Source: Nitrospinota bacterium (GTDB lineage: Bacteria; Nitrospinota; Nitrospinia; SZUA-224). Taken from it: a DNA stretch of 6,622 nucleotides. This document shows positions 1 through 6,014 of the stretch, one piece after another; the first letter of the stretch is position 1, and every line of letters begins with the position of its first letter. Below the pieces are notes generated by a model that did no database searches, had not been told where the DNA came from, and saw only the letters and a program-made list of their open reading frames with translations. The stretch spans positions 1 to 6,622 of the forward strand of contig JACRGM010000128.1 in the NCBI GenBank assembly GCA_016212345.1, in the 5' to 3' direction. The translations under genes were made by a program, and so were the position numbers.

Positions 1-978
1 GAAGGGTAAACGAATAATAAAGGTTGTTCCCTTATCTTTACCAGATGATTCGCTTTTAACAGTAATCTGACCATCATGCCTTAAAACTACGCTCTGAGCA
101 ATTGTCAGGCCTAAACCTGTTCCTTCGCCCCTTCTATCTATTGTGTAAAAAGGCTCAAAGATATGAGGGAGGTGTCTCCTTTTTATTGGTGGACCTGTGT
201 TATGGATTCTAATAATCGCTATCTTTGCCTCTTCATCAAATTCAGTAGATATGGTTAATACTCCGCCTCTATGCATAGCCTTTACAGCATTATCCATGAT
301 ATTCAAAAAGACCTTATCCATCTGTTCATCATCCATTTCTATCAGCGGAAGCCTTGAATATCTCTTTCTTATTTTAATCCTCTGAACTATGCATTTAGGT
401 TTAACCAATGCCAGATTTAAGTTTAGGCATCTGTGTAAATTTTGTCTCCTAATGTTCAGGTTTATTGGTCTGCCATAACTAGAAAGTTCTTTAGTTACCC
501 TCTCAAGTCTTTCAACATTCTTTATTATGGCATGGGTAAGCTCTCTTTTAGGATCATATTCACTGAGTTTTGATTGCAGATAGTGAATCGTCATCCCTAT
601 GATAGCAAGAGGATTTTTTATTTCATGGGCTAGACCTGCGGCAATGCCCCCAGTTGTAGATATCCTTTCGCCTCTTAAAAACTCATCTTGTGTTGTCTTC
701 AATCTCTTATAAGCTATATCTAGTTCCTCTGATAACTCCTTGACCTTTCTCTTCTCCTCCTGTAACTTCTTCTCTTTCTTTTTAAGTTCAAGGGCATTTC
801 CTATAATTTCAGAAGATAGACGGAGAAGAACCAAATCTTTATTACTCCAATCCGCCCCAATCAAGATACCCATGTCTCTCAGTGATGCATTGATAGGATC
901 ATCAATGTTATGAGTCTCGGTAAATCGAGATGATATAGTAGAGTCATAGATATTATTTTGTCTCTCAACCTCGCCCAT
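1..978 (-). CDS. Sensor histidine kinase, 3' end cut by window edge
   Basis: Probably a cytoplasmic or membrane-associated sensor kinase that autophosphorylates on histidine and passes the phosphate to a response regulator not in this window. The frame is open for 326 codons from ATG at 978 to the left edge and stops just after the C-terminal core strand (GTTFIIRLPF), so only a few residues should be missing. Residues about 30-66 resemble the last part of a GAF domain (IGADWSNKDLVLLRL). Residues 62-100 are a Lys/Glu-rich coiled coil. The dimerisation helix has the phospho-acceptor H118 in LAHEIKNPL. The ATPase domain shows an N box (FLNIMDNAVKAM, N230), a G1 box with Asn instead of Asp (HNTGPPI, N260), an F box (IFEPFY) and a G2 box (GEGTGLGL, 284-291). 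I see no transmembrane segment. A purine-rich AGAGGG lies about 8 bases before ATG, and the gene has its own promoter. The family is clear from the motifs; the signal sensed is unknown. Confidence 0.93.
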   Translation of the reverse strand, partial: MGEVERQNNIYDSTISSRFTETHNIDDPINASLRDMGILIGADWSNKDLVLLRLSSEIIGNALELKKKEKKLQEEKRKVKELSEELDIAYKRLKTTQDEFLRGERISTTGGIAAGLAHEIKNPLAIIGMTIHYLQSKLSEYDPKRELTHAIIKNVERLERVTKELSSYGRPINLNIRRQNLHRCLNLNLALVKPKCIVQRIKIRKRYSRLPLIEMDDEQMDKVFLNIMDNAVKAMHRGGVLTISTEFDEEAKIAIIRIHNTGPPIKRRHLPHIFEPFYTIDRRGEGTGLGLTIAQSVVLRHDGQITVKSESSGKDKGTTFIIRLPF

Positions 979-1043
979 TATTTATACCCTCTTATTACTT
1001 ATTAATTTAATGAGATGGAATTAGGTTCATAATTCAAATCAAG

Positions 1044-1072
1044 ATGATAGGATATATAATCAAAGATGTCAA
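1044..1072 (-). promoter_or_regulatory. Sigma-70-type promoter of the histidine kinase gene
   Basis: On the minus strand TTGACA (1072-1067) and TATCAT (1049-1044) are separated by 17 bases. Transcription would start near 1037 and leave a leader of about 60 bases before ATG at 978. The -35 box is perfect consensus and the -10 box matches four of six positions. The promoter sits where the missing front part of a GAF domain would have been, which supports 978 as the true gene start. Confidence 0.65.
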
Positions 1073-1102
1073 GAATAAAATGAGGACAGATCATTTTTTA
1101 AA

Positions 1103-1114
1103 CTATAGCTATAG
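1103..1114. repeat. 12-base palindrome between divergent promoters
   Basis: CTATAGCTATAG is a perfect palindrome and is also two copies of a TATAGC-like hexamer in tandem. It lies between the outward-facing promoters of the histidine kinase and the 99-residue protein. Seven-base inverted arms AATGAGG (1079-1085) and CCTCATT (1125-1131) flank it. It could be an operator for a dimeric regulator, but low-complexity AT-rich sequence can produce such a pattern by chance. Confidence 0.35.
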
Positions 1115-1178
1115 CTACAGAAAACCTCATTATTTACGGATTTAATTTAGGTTTTTAATCTTTTCCTGATCGCTCTCC

Positions 1179-1207
1179 TTGACAAAAAGGGATAAGGGAC
1201 ATATTTT
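1179..1207 (+). promoter_or_regulatory. Sigma-70-type promoter of the 99-residue protein gene
   Basis: TTGACA (1179-1184) and TATTTT (1202-1207) are separated by 17 bases, 32 bases before the start codon at 1240. The -35 box is perfect; the -10 box keeps the key TA and final T. The predicted leader is only about 25 bases and consists mostly of the ribosome binding site. Confidence 0.6.
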
Positions 1208-1225
1208 AAAATTATAACTTATGAC

Positions 1226-1235
1226 AAGGAGGTGA
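1226..1235 (+). promoter_or_regulatory. Strong Shine-Dalgarno site
   Basis: AAGGAGGTGA is a near-perfect match to the anti-Shine-Dalgarno end of 16S rRNA, placed seven bases from GAGG to ATG at 1240. It is the strongest ribosome binding site in the window, fixes the start of the small gene and suggests that the protein is well translated. Confidence 0.85.
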
Positions 1236-1239
1236 GAAG

Positions 1240-1539
1240 ATGTCAAAGGATGAGGGATGCAAAGATTGTAAGGATGGTAAGTGCTCAAATAAACAGTTTG
1301 AAAACAACACTCACCTAACTCAGGAAGAGACCGTGGAGTTAATTCGAAGATATGCTGATTTTCCACTCACAACATATTTAGCAAATATGGTTGGTATTGA
1401 TCCACTTATTGTTGGATGCTTCATAGTGAACAGGAAGGTAACTCCAGAGGAGATAGGGTTGCTCATAGACTTCTTCGAGCTACTTACAGGTAGAGCTGTA
1501 CTTGATGACTATGGTATTGTCCCCACAGATATGCATTAG
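1240..1539 (+). CDS. Small cysteine-cluster protein of unknown function, 99 aa
   Basis: I do not recognise this family. A perfect -35 box, an acceptable -10 box and an excellent Shine-Dalgarno sequence support it as a real, well-expressed gene. The N-terminus is hydrophilic and carries C7, C10 and C15 in GCKDCKDGKC, a CX2CX4C spacing that could bind a metal; a fourth cysteine (C60) lies in the body. Residues about 27-86 look helical. The stretch from LTTYLANMVGIDP to TPEEIGLLIDFF has the rhythm of a small helix-turn-helix bundle (Cro/CI-like), but the would-be recognition helix LIVGCFIVNRK is unusually hydrophobic, so DNA binding is only a guess. There is no signal peptide or membrane segment. 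It is transcribed divergently from the histidine kinase and separately from the downstream operon. Confidence 0.85.
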   Translation: MSKDEGCKDCKDGKCSNKQFENNTHLTQEETVELIRRYADFPLTTYLANMVGIDPLIVGCFIVNRKVTPEEIGLLIDFFELLTGRAVLDDYGIVPTDMH

Positions 1540-1640
1540 GACTTATGACCTTTTTGAAATCTTTTAAAAAGGAGTATATATTATTATACATAATTAATTA
1601 AATTATGTTATGTTATCCAGTTTGAGATACCTCTTTTAAC

Positions 1641-1652
1641 TTGACATGTCAA
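1641..1652. promoter_or_regulatory. Palindrome over the -35 box, possible operator
   Basis: TTGACATGTCAA is a perfect 12-base palindrome whose left half is the -35 hexamer itself. A dimeric regulator bound here would block RNA polymerase. No regulator is identified, and the same palindrome does not occur at the other promoters in the window. Confidence 0.35.
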
Positions 1653-1668
1653 AAATTAATGATAAAAT
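1641..1668 (+). promoter_or_regulatory. Promoter of the bamD operon
   Basis: TTGACA (1641-1646) and TAAAAT (1663-1668) are separated by 16 bases, giving a start near 1675 and a leader of about 50 bases to ATG at 1727. Two perfect TATAAT hexamers further down (1677-1682 and 1687-1692) lack a -35 box at a usable distance. Any promoter here would drive bamD and probably the four genes behind it. Confidence 0.6.
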
Positions 1669-1726
1669 AATTATTTTATAATAGGTTATAATTTGCCTTA
1701 AGTTCGATATCTTGATATCTAAAACA

Positions 1727-2518
1727 ATGCCCAATCTTATAAACAATTTGAAAGCCATTATGAACCCTGCAACCCTATTCTTTAACTGGCTTAATCTAAT
1801 TATACTCTCCCTAATGATAGGGATTTTTGGATGTGCTACTACCAAGAAGGAGAAGATATCAGCAGATAAACTATTGATAATTGCTAATAGTGATATAAAG
1901 AAGAAGAGATACGAAAAGGCGCAAAAGAATTTTGAGAGACTTTTAGAGGATTATCCGGATAGTATATATAAAATTGATGCCTTGATGGGTTTAGCTGATT
2001 CAATATATAAACAAAAGATGTATGAGGAGGCAAGGTTCCAGTATCAGAAGTTTACTGAACTCTACCCTATGCACTCTGATGTTGATAAGGCACATTTTAA
2101 TATGGGGACATGCAGTTTTAAAGAGATAGAGTCTTTAGATAGAGATCAGACTAACACAGATATGGCATTAGAAAAATTTGAGAAGATAATATCCGATTAT
2201 CCCAATAGCCTATATTATAAAGAGGCCGTTGAAAACATTAAATTCTGTAAAAAACGTCTGGCAGAGAATCTATTATATATAGGACGATTCTATTTCAGGA
2301 TCGGGGCATATCAGGCGACAATTAATCGTATGCAAGACCTATTATCTAAATATCCCGATCAGGGGTTTGGGGATCAAGCAATTTACTATTTAGGAGAATC
2401 GTATATCAGAGAAGGAAACCTTGAGAAGGCTAAAGAGAGTTTTCAGATACTGATATCCGACTATCCAAAAAGCAAATATGTCAGTTATGCTAAGAAGATA
2501 GTGACAATTAACAATTAA
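1727..2518 (+). CDS. bamD: BamD-like outer-membrane assembly lipoprotein
   Basis: BamD is a periplasmic TPR lipoprotein anchored to the outer membrane that helps BamA insert beta-barrel proteins. From ATG at 1727 the product has 263 residues, close to usual BamD length. A hydrophobic signal (LNLIILSLMIGIFGC) ends in a lipobox with lipidated C36. TPR-type helix pairs follow at about 46-79, 82-115, 119-160, 180-210 and 217-250, with repeated YP(D/N/K)S turns. The DRDQTNT loop (138-144) and the FYFRIGAYQATINR segment are typical of the BamD family. The start is uncertain: TTG at 1712 is in frame but no start has a clear Shine-Dalgarno, and ATG at 1760 would leave the signal without a basic residue, so 1727 (with K9) is preferred. 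It is the first gene of the probable operon, 17 bases before the sigma factor. A CpoB-like TPR protein is a less likely alternative. Confidence 0.9.
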   Translation: MPNLINNLKAIMNPATLFFNWLNLIILSLMIGIFGCATTKKEKISADKLLIIANSDIKKKRYEKAQKNFERLLEDYPDSIYKIDALMGLADSIYKQKMYEEARFQYQKFTELYPMHSDVDKAHFNMGTCSFKEIESLDRDQTNTDMALEKFEKIISDYPNSLYYKEAVENIKFCKKRLAENLLYIGRFYFRIGAYQATINRMQDLLSKYPDQGFGDQAIYYLGESYIREGNLEKAKESFQILISDYPKSKYVSYAKKIVTINN

Positions 2519-2535
2519 TAGAAGGTCATCTACTT

Positions 2536-3444
2536 ATGAAAAATAATGGCATAGTATATGAAAGAAGACGGAAGAGGACTAAATATCCTCTATCAGAGGA
2601 TAGAAGAAGAATAAAGCCTATCGCTAAAGATTCTTTATCAATGTATCTCAAAGAGATACATAAGCTTTCCCCTCTTACCAGAGAGGAAGAGAAGGCCCTG
2701 GCATATAAGATAGAAAAAGGTGATCAAATCTCCCTTAATGAGCTGGTGAAAAGAAACCTTAAGTATGTAGTGAGCGTTGCAAATAAATATAGAGGATGTG
2801 GATTATCAATTATCGATCTAATCAATGAGGGGAATATAGGTCTGATTCATGCAGCTAAACGTTTTGATCCTAGTAAAAATACCAAATTTATTACCTATGC
2901 TGTCTGGTGGATTAGACAGGCAATAATGCACGCATTGGCAGAGCAGGGTGGTACAGTTCGTCTCCCTATGAAGCAGGCTGGTATACTTTATAAAATAGGG
3001 GGGAAATACAAAGAGCTCCTCCAGCGGTTTGTTAGAGAACCAACGGCACAGGATCTATCTAATGAATTGAATATCTCTATCAAGGAGATAGAATCGGTAC
3101 TGAGGGTCTATCAGAAACATCTCTCATTAGATACACCTATTAAAGATAATGAAGAAACCAATTATATTGATCTATTAGAAGCCATTGATACCCCTCCTGA
3201 TGAAAGGCTTTTAAGATCATCTCTAACAAGGGAGGTGAATGAGCTGTTAAAGGAATTATCCCCCAGAGAAGAAAAGGTCATGAGATTACGGTTCGGTTTT
3301 GAAGGAGGAGAACCTAAGACATTAGAAAAGATAGGTAATGAGATAGGATTATCAAGGGAACGGGTACGACAGATAGAAAAAAAGGCTAAGGAAAATCTGA
3401 AAGCAAAGGCAAAAAGCAGGTTACTGATGGATTATCTTAACTAG
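2536..3444 (+). CDS. Group-2 sigma-70 family RNA polymerase sigma factor (RpoS/RpoD-like)
   Basis: This subunit directs RNA polymerase to a set of promoters. The 302 residues begin with a very basic tail (about 8-27), with no region 1.1. Region 1.2 is at about 31-63, region 2 at 69-140, region 3 at 144-220 and region 4 at 233-296. Region 2.3-2.4 has FITYAVWWIRQAI, with the two Trp residues used for -10 melting (W124, W125) and Q128, equivalent to E. coli RpoD Q437. Region 4.2 (262-289) has RERVRQ, matching the -35-reading residues of RpoD. Promoter preference should therefore be close to the housekeeping factor. Lack of region 1.1 and the length point to a group-2 factor of RpoS type; which named factor it is cannot be settled by eye. 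GAAGGT about nine bases before ATG is a plausible ribosome binding site. It lies between bamD and a lytic transglycosylase gene, with gaps of 17 and 15 bases. Confidence 0.95.
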   Translation: MKNNGIVYERRRKRTKYPLSEDRRRIKPIAKDSLSMYLKEIHKLSPLTREEEKALAYKIEKGDQISLNELVKRNLKYVVSVANKYRGCGLSIIDLINEGNIGLIHAAKRFDPSKNTKFITYAVWWIRQAIMHALAEQGGTVRLPMKQAGILYKIGGKYKELLQRFVREPTAQDLSNELNISIKEIESVLRVYQKHLSLDTPIKDNEETNYIDLLEAIDTPPDERLLRSSLTREVNELLKELSPREEKVMRLRFGFEGGEPKTLEKIGNEIGLSRERVRQIEKKAKENLKAKAKSRLLMDYLN

Positions 3445-3459
3445 AGGATATAATAAGCT

Positions 3460-4122
3460 GTGTTTTTTTCGATTTTGTTCTTTGTTTTGTTCTTTATCTT
3501 GACATTACAGACAGATGCTGAAGTGTTTCGATATACAGATAAAGAAGGGACTATCCACCTAAGTGATACCCCTCTCCATTCTGGATATAGAAGGATAGAT
3601 CTAAATATACCAAATAGGATAAACAAAAAGACCATAATCTTGGATAAAGGACCAAAAATCTTCAATGGGTATTACTTTTCCGAGGAGATAGAGAGTGCTG
3701 CCTATAAATATGATATAGAACCAGAATTGATCACTGCAATTATAACAGCAGAGTCAAATTTCAATCCCAATGCAACATCACCTACTGGTGCCATGGGATT
3801 AATGCAATTGATGCCAAAGACTGCCCTAACCTATATGGTAGAGAATCCTTATAATCCTCAACAAAATCTCGAAGGTGGGATAAGATATCTCCGCACTCTT
3901 CTAAGGATGTTTAACGGTGATTTAAGATTGGCCATAGCCGCTTACAATGCAGGTGAAAATAGTGTTAAAAGATATAATGGAATACCCCCATTCCCTGAAA
4001 CAGAAGGATTTGTTAAAAAGGTGATATCAATTTACGACACTCTTATGAAAAAAGAGAAAAAGGTTTATCGGTTTATCTCATCAGATGGGATAATCACTTT
4101 TACTGATTATCCATATAATTAA
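3460..4122 (+). CDS. Secreted lytic transglycosylase, SLT domain with flanking DUF4124 segments
   Basis: Cleaves the MurNAc-GlcNAc bond of peptidoglycan in the periplasm, forming 1,6-anhydro ends. The 220 residues start with a hydrophobic signal (1-20) that lacks a basic residue. A DUF4124-like segment follows (VFRYTDKEGTIHLSDTP, about 22-38). The SLT domain covers about 75-195, with catalytic E98 in AESNFNP, then GAMGLMQLMP (110-119), NLEGG (136-140) and AYNAG (161-165). The last 20 residues (VYRFISSDGIITFTDYP) look like a second, shorter DUF4124 copy. The start is GTG; its GAGG (3444-3447) overlaps the sigma factor stop codon and sits 12 bases away, so initiation may depend on translation of the gene before. 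No ATG in frame would keep the signal. Without a lipobox cysteine it is probably soluble in the periplasm. Confidence 0.93.
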   Translation: MFFSILFFVLFFILTLQTDAEVFRYTDKEGTIHLSDTPLHSGYRRIDLNIPNRINKKTIILDKGPKIFNGYYFSEEIESAAYKYDIEPELITAIITAESNFNPNATSPTGAMGLMQLMPKTALTYMVENPYNPQQNLEGGIRYLRTLLRMFNGDLRLAIAAYNAGENSVKRYNGIPPFPETEGFVKKVISIYDTLMKKEKKVYRFISSDGIITFTDYPYN

Positions 4123-4131
4123 ATTGGTATT

Positions 4132-4689
4132 ATGATATCCAAATTGAATCTTCCAAATAAGATTACCTTAATCAGGATATTCCTTCTGCCATTAATAGTT
4201 GTCCTATTAATATCACCATCAAAACTTAGTTCCTTCTTTGCTGTAATTATCTTTGTCCTCGCCTCCTTTACAGACTGGTTAGATGGTCATATTGCAAGGA
4301 GTACAGGACAGATCACAAACTTGGGGAAGGTCCTCGATCCTATTGCTGATAAACTTCTGATAGTTGCAGCCCTTATCCCTATAGTTGCATTGGGAAGGGC
4401 ACCTGCATGGATAGTAGTTATACTTATATGCAGAGAATTTGCTGTCAGTGGTTTAAGAATAATTGCAATGTCACAAAGACTGACAATCCCTGCAAGTACT
4501 ATAGGAAAATACAAGATGTTCGCTCAGATCATCGCCATTATCCTCTTGATCCTAAACTACCATATACTCTTTATTGACTTCTTTATCCTTGGAACGATTG
4601 CCCTATGGATTGCATTGATCCTAAGTCTTATCTCAGGTGTGGATTACTTTATAAAGTTCTGCTACCAAACAGATTTGTATATGGAATAA
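4132..4689 (+). CDS. pgsA: CDP-diacylglycerol-glycerol-3-phosphate 3-phosphatidyltransferase
   Basis: Transfers the phosphatidyl group of CDP-diacylglycerol to glycerol-3-phosphate, the committed step to phosphatidylglycerol and cardiolipin, in the inner membrane. The 185 residues open with LPNKITLIRI, typical of PgsA. The CDP-alcohol phosphatidyltransferase signature DX2DGX2ARX8GX3DX3D is complete (D48, D51, G52, A55, R56, G65, D69, D73). Several hydrophobic helices follow, and KVLDPIADKLL and CREFAVSGLR are as in PgsA rather than phosphatidylserine synthase. Length is normal. No strong Shine-Dalgarno is visible; the nine-base gap after the transglycosylase gene suggests translational coupling. 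Confidence 0.95.
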   Translation: MISKLNLPNKITLIRIFLLPLIVVLLISPSKLSSFFAVIIFVLASFTDWLDGHIARSTGQITNLGKVLDPIADKLLIVAALIPIVALGRAPAWIVVILICREFAVSGLRIIAMSQRLTIPASTIGKYKMFAQIIAIILLILNYHILFIDFFILGTIALWIALILSLISGVDYFIKFCYQTDLYME

Positions 4690-4692
4690 AAG

Positions 4693-5295
4693 ATGTTAGC
4701 TGAAATCATCACAATCGCTATAGCCTATCTAATGGGATCTATCCCTGTCGGTCTGATTATCTCTAAGATAAAAAAGGGGATAGATATAAGGGAGTACGGG
4801 AGTGGGAACATCGGGGCAACTAATGTTTATAGGAGCATTGGTAAAAAGGAAGGCCTTATGACATTTGCAGGGGATATGTTAAAGGGAGTGATGGCTGTAC
4901 TTATTGCATATTTTGTCTTAGGCGAAGAGATATGGATTGGAATAAGTGGGTTATCTGCAGTGATCGGTCACATGTATCCAATATTTGCAAAATTTCGTGG
5001 AGGAAAAGGTGTAGCTACTGGCGTGGGGGTCTTTATATGTATGATGCCATTAGCAACTCTCTCATCCATGGCAATCTGGATCATATGCTGTGCAATCTGG
5101 CGTTATGTCTCATTAGGGTCAATGGTTGCTGCCCTTTCACTTCCGATTATAGGAGGGTTATATGACCAGCCTAAATTTTATATAATATCTTCCACCGTTT
5201 TAGCTATACTTGTGGTATACCGACACAAAAATAATATCAAACGATTGTTAGATGGAAATGAAGATAAGATATGGAAGAAAGAGAAAAGATCATAA
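4693..5295 (+). CDS. plsY: Acyl-phosphate:glycerol-3-phosphate acyltransferase
   Basis: Makes lysophosphatidic acid from acyl-phosphate and glycerol-3-phosphate, the first acylation of phospholipid synthesis, in the inner membrane. The 200 residues match PlsY length. Conserved loops are visible in order: GSIPVG (15-20), DIREYGSGNIGATNVYR (31-47), GHMYPIFAKFRGGKGVAT (92-109) and the C-terminal VYRHKNNIKRLLDG (175-188). Hydrophobic helices separate them. ATG lies three bases after the pgsA stop, so the two genes are almost certainly co-translated; both act on glycerol-3-phosphate in lipid synthesis. PlsY needs PlsX for acyl-phosphate; plsX is not in this window. Confidence 0.96.
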   Translation: MLAEIITIAIAYLMGSIPVGLIISKIKKGIDIREYGSGNIGATNVYRSIGKKEGLMTFAGDMLKGVMAVLIAYFVLGEEIWIGISGLSAVIGHMYPIFAKFRGGKGVATGVGVFICMMPLATLSSMAIWIICCAIWRYVSLGSMVAALSLPIIGGLYDQPKFYIISSTVLAILVVYRHKNNIKRLLDGNEDKIWKKEKRS

Positions 5296-5318
5296 CCTCA
5301 AAATCATAAAAATAAAGA

Positions 5319-5348
5319 TTGGTTTTTAAGAAAAATATGTGATATAAG
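5319..5348 (+). promoter_or_regulatory. Extended -10 promoter of the tRNA-Gly gene
   Basis: TTGGTT (5319-5324) and TATAAG (5343-5348) are 18 bases apart, and a TG dinucleotide one base before the -10 box (5340-5341) makes it an extended -10 promoter. It lies 16 bases before the tRNA 5' end, as expected for a short leader removed by RNase P. Confidence 0.5.
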
Positions 5349-5364
5349 TAATGCAGATAAGGAT

Positions 5365-5439
<75 letters not shown>

Positions 5440-5463
5440 AAAATTCTTAAGATTAAAGGAAAT

Positions 5464-5958
5464 ATGGATGCCATTACTGCTATAAGAACCAGAAGGAGTA
5501 TTAGAAGTTTTAATAATCAACCGGTCCCACCAGATATTATTGAGACTATTATTGACAGTGGAAGGCTGGCTCCTAGTGCTAATAATGTTCAGCCCTGGGA
5601 ATTTGTAGTCATTACTCGGGAAGAGACAAGGAAAAAGATCGCTGAGATTACTGATTACGGCAAGTTTATTGCGCAGTCACCTGTGTGTATTGCTACCTTT
5701 TGTAAAGATACTAAATATTACCTGGAAGATGGTTGCGCTGCTACAGAGAATATGTTAATCTCTGCCCATGCTCTAGGATTAGCAGGATGTTGGGTGGCTG
5801 GGGATAAAAAGAGATATTGCCAAGAAATAGCTCATCTATTAGGAGTGCCCCCCCATTATAAATTAGTATCCCTCATTCCCCTCGGTTATTCAGATAAGAC
5901 GGTGAATGCCCATCATAAAAGAGACCTAGGTGAAGTCTTACACTGGGAGAGATTCTGA
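5464..5958 (+). CDS. Small nitroreductase-family flavoprotein
   Basis: A member of the FMN-dependent nitroreductase family (PF00881), which uses NAD(P)H to reduce nitro groups, quinones or other acceptors; the natural substrate is unknown. The 164 residues make a single-domain short version. The FMN phosphate-binding Arg cluster RTRRSIRSF is at 8-16, followed by LAPSANNVQPWEF (35-47), the central EDGCAATENMLISAHALGLAGCWVAG (88-113), LGVP (126-129), GYSDK (141-145) and a basic KRDLGEVLHWERF tail. ATG at 5464 is chosen because the frame continues upstream into the tRNA, where no protein start makes sense; AAAGGA (5455-5460) is a good but closely spaced ribosome binding site. The gene starts 24 bases after the tRNA, with no room for a separate terminator and promoter, so it is probably on the tRNA transcript. 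Confidence 0.93.
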   Translation: MDAITAIRTRRSIRSFNNQPVPPDIIETIIDSGRLAPSANNVQPWEFVVITREETRKKIAEITDYGKFIAQSPVCIATFCKDTKYYLEDGCAATENMLISAHALGLAGCWVAGDKKRYCQEIAHLLGVPPHYKLVSLIPLGYSDKTVNAHHKRDLGEVLHWERF

Positions 5959-5983
5959 AGAGGAAGAAGATTTTAGTGAATTA

Positions 5984-6014
5984 CCCCACCTACAAGAGGC
6001 GGGGCTTTCTTTCT
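5984..6014. terminator. GC-rich hairpin terminator between convergent genes
   Basis: CCCCACCT (5984-5991) and AGGCGGGG (5997-6004) form an eight-base stem around a five-base loop, followed on the plus strand by CTTTCTTTCT. On the plus strand the stem has one A-C mismatch. On the minus strand this becomes a G-U pair, so the stem is continuous, but it is followed there by a less T-rich stretch. It probably ends the tRNA-nitroreductase transcript and may work in both directions. The stop codon of the minus-strand gene lies partly in the loop. Confidence 0.7.

Noticed and set aside
197..385. Short plus-strand reading frame with a hydrophobic translation inside the kinase gene
   Set aside because: It is antisense to the conserved ATPase domain and has no ribosome binding site; a shadow frame.
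1549..1572. CCTTTTT/AAAAAGG hairpin after the 99-residue gene
   Set aside because: The stem is almost all A-T with a ten-base loop and no following T run. It may be a weak terminator but is not convincing.
1706..1719. GATATC repeated with a two-base spacer just before bamD
   Set aside because: A short AT-rich repeat overlapping one of the possible start codons, with no further copies; chance is likely.
1636..1845. Minus-strand reading frame over the bamD promoter and signal peptide
   Set aside because: It overlaps a supported promoter and lipoprotein signal, resembles no known family and has no visible start signals.
3449..3454. TATAAT between the sigma factor and transglycosylase genes
   Set aside because: No -35 box at a usable distance, and the start codon follows too closely for a normal leader.
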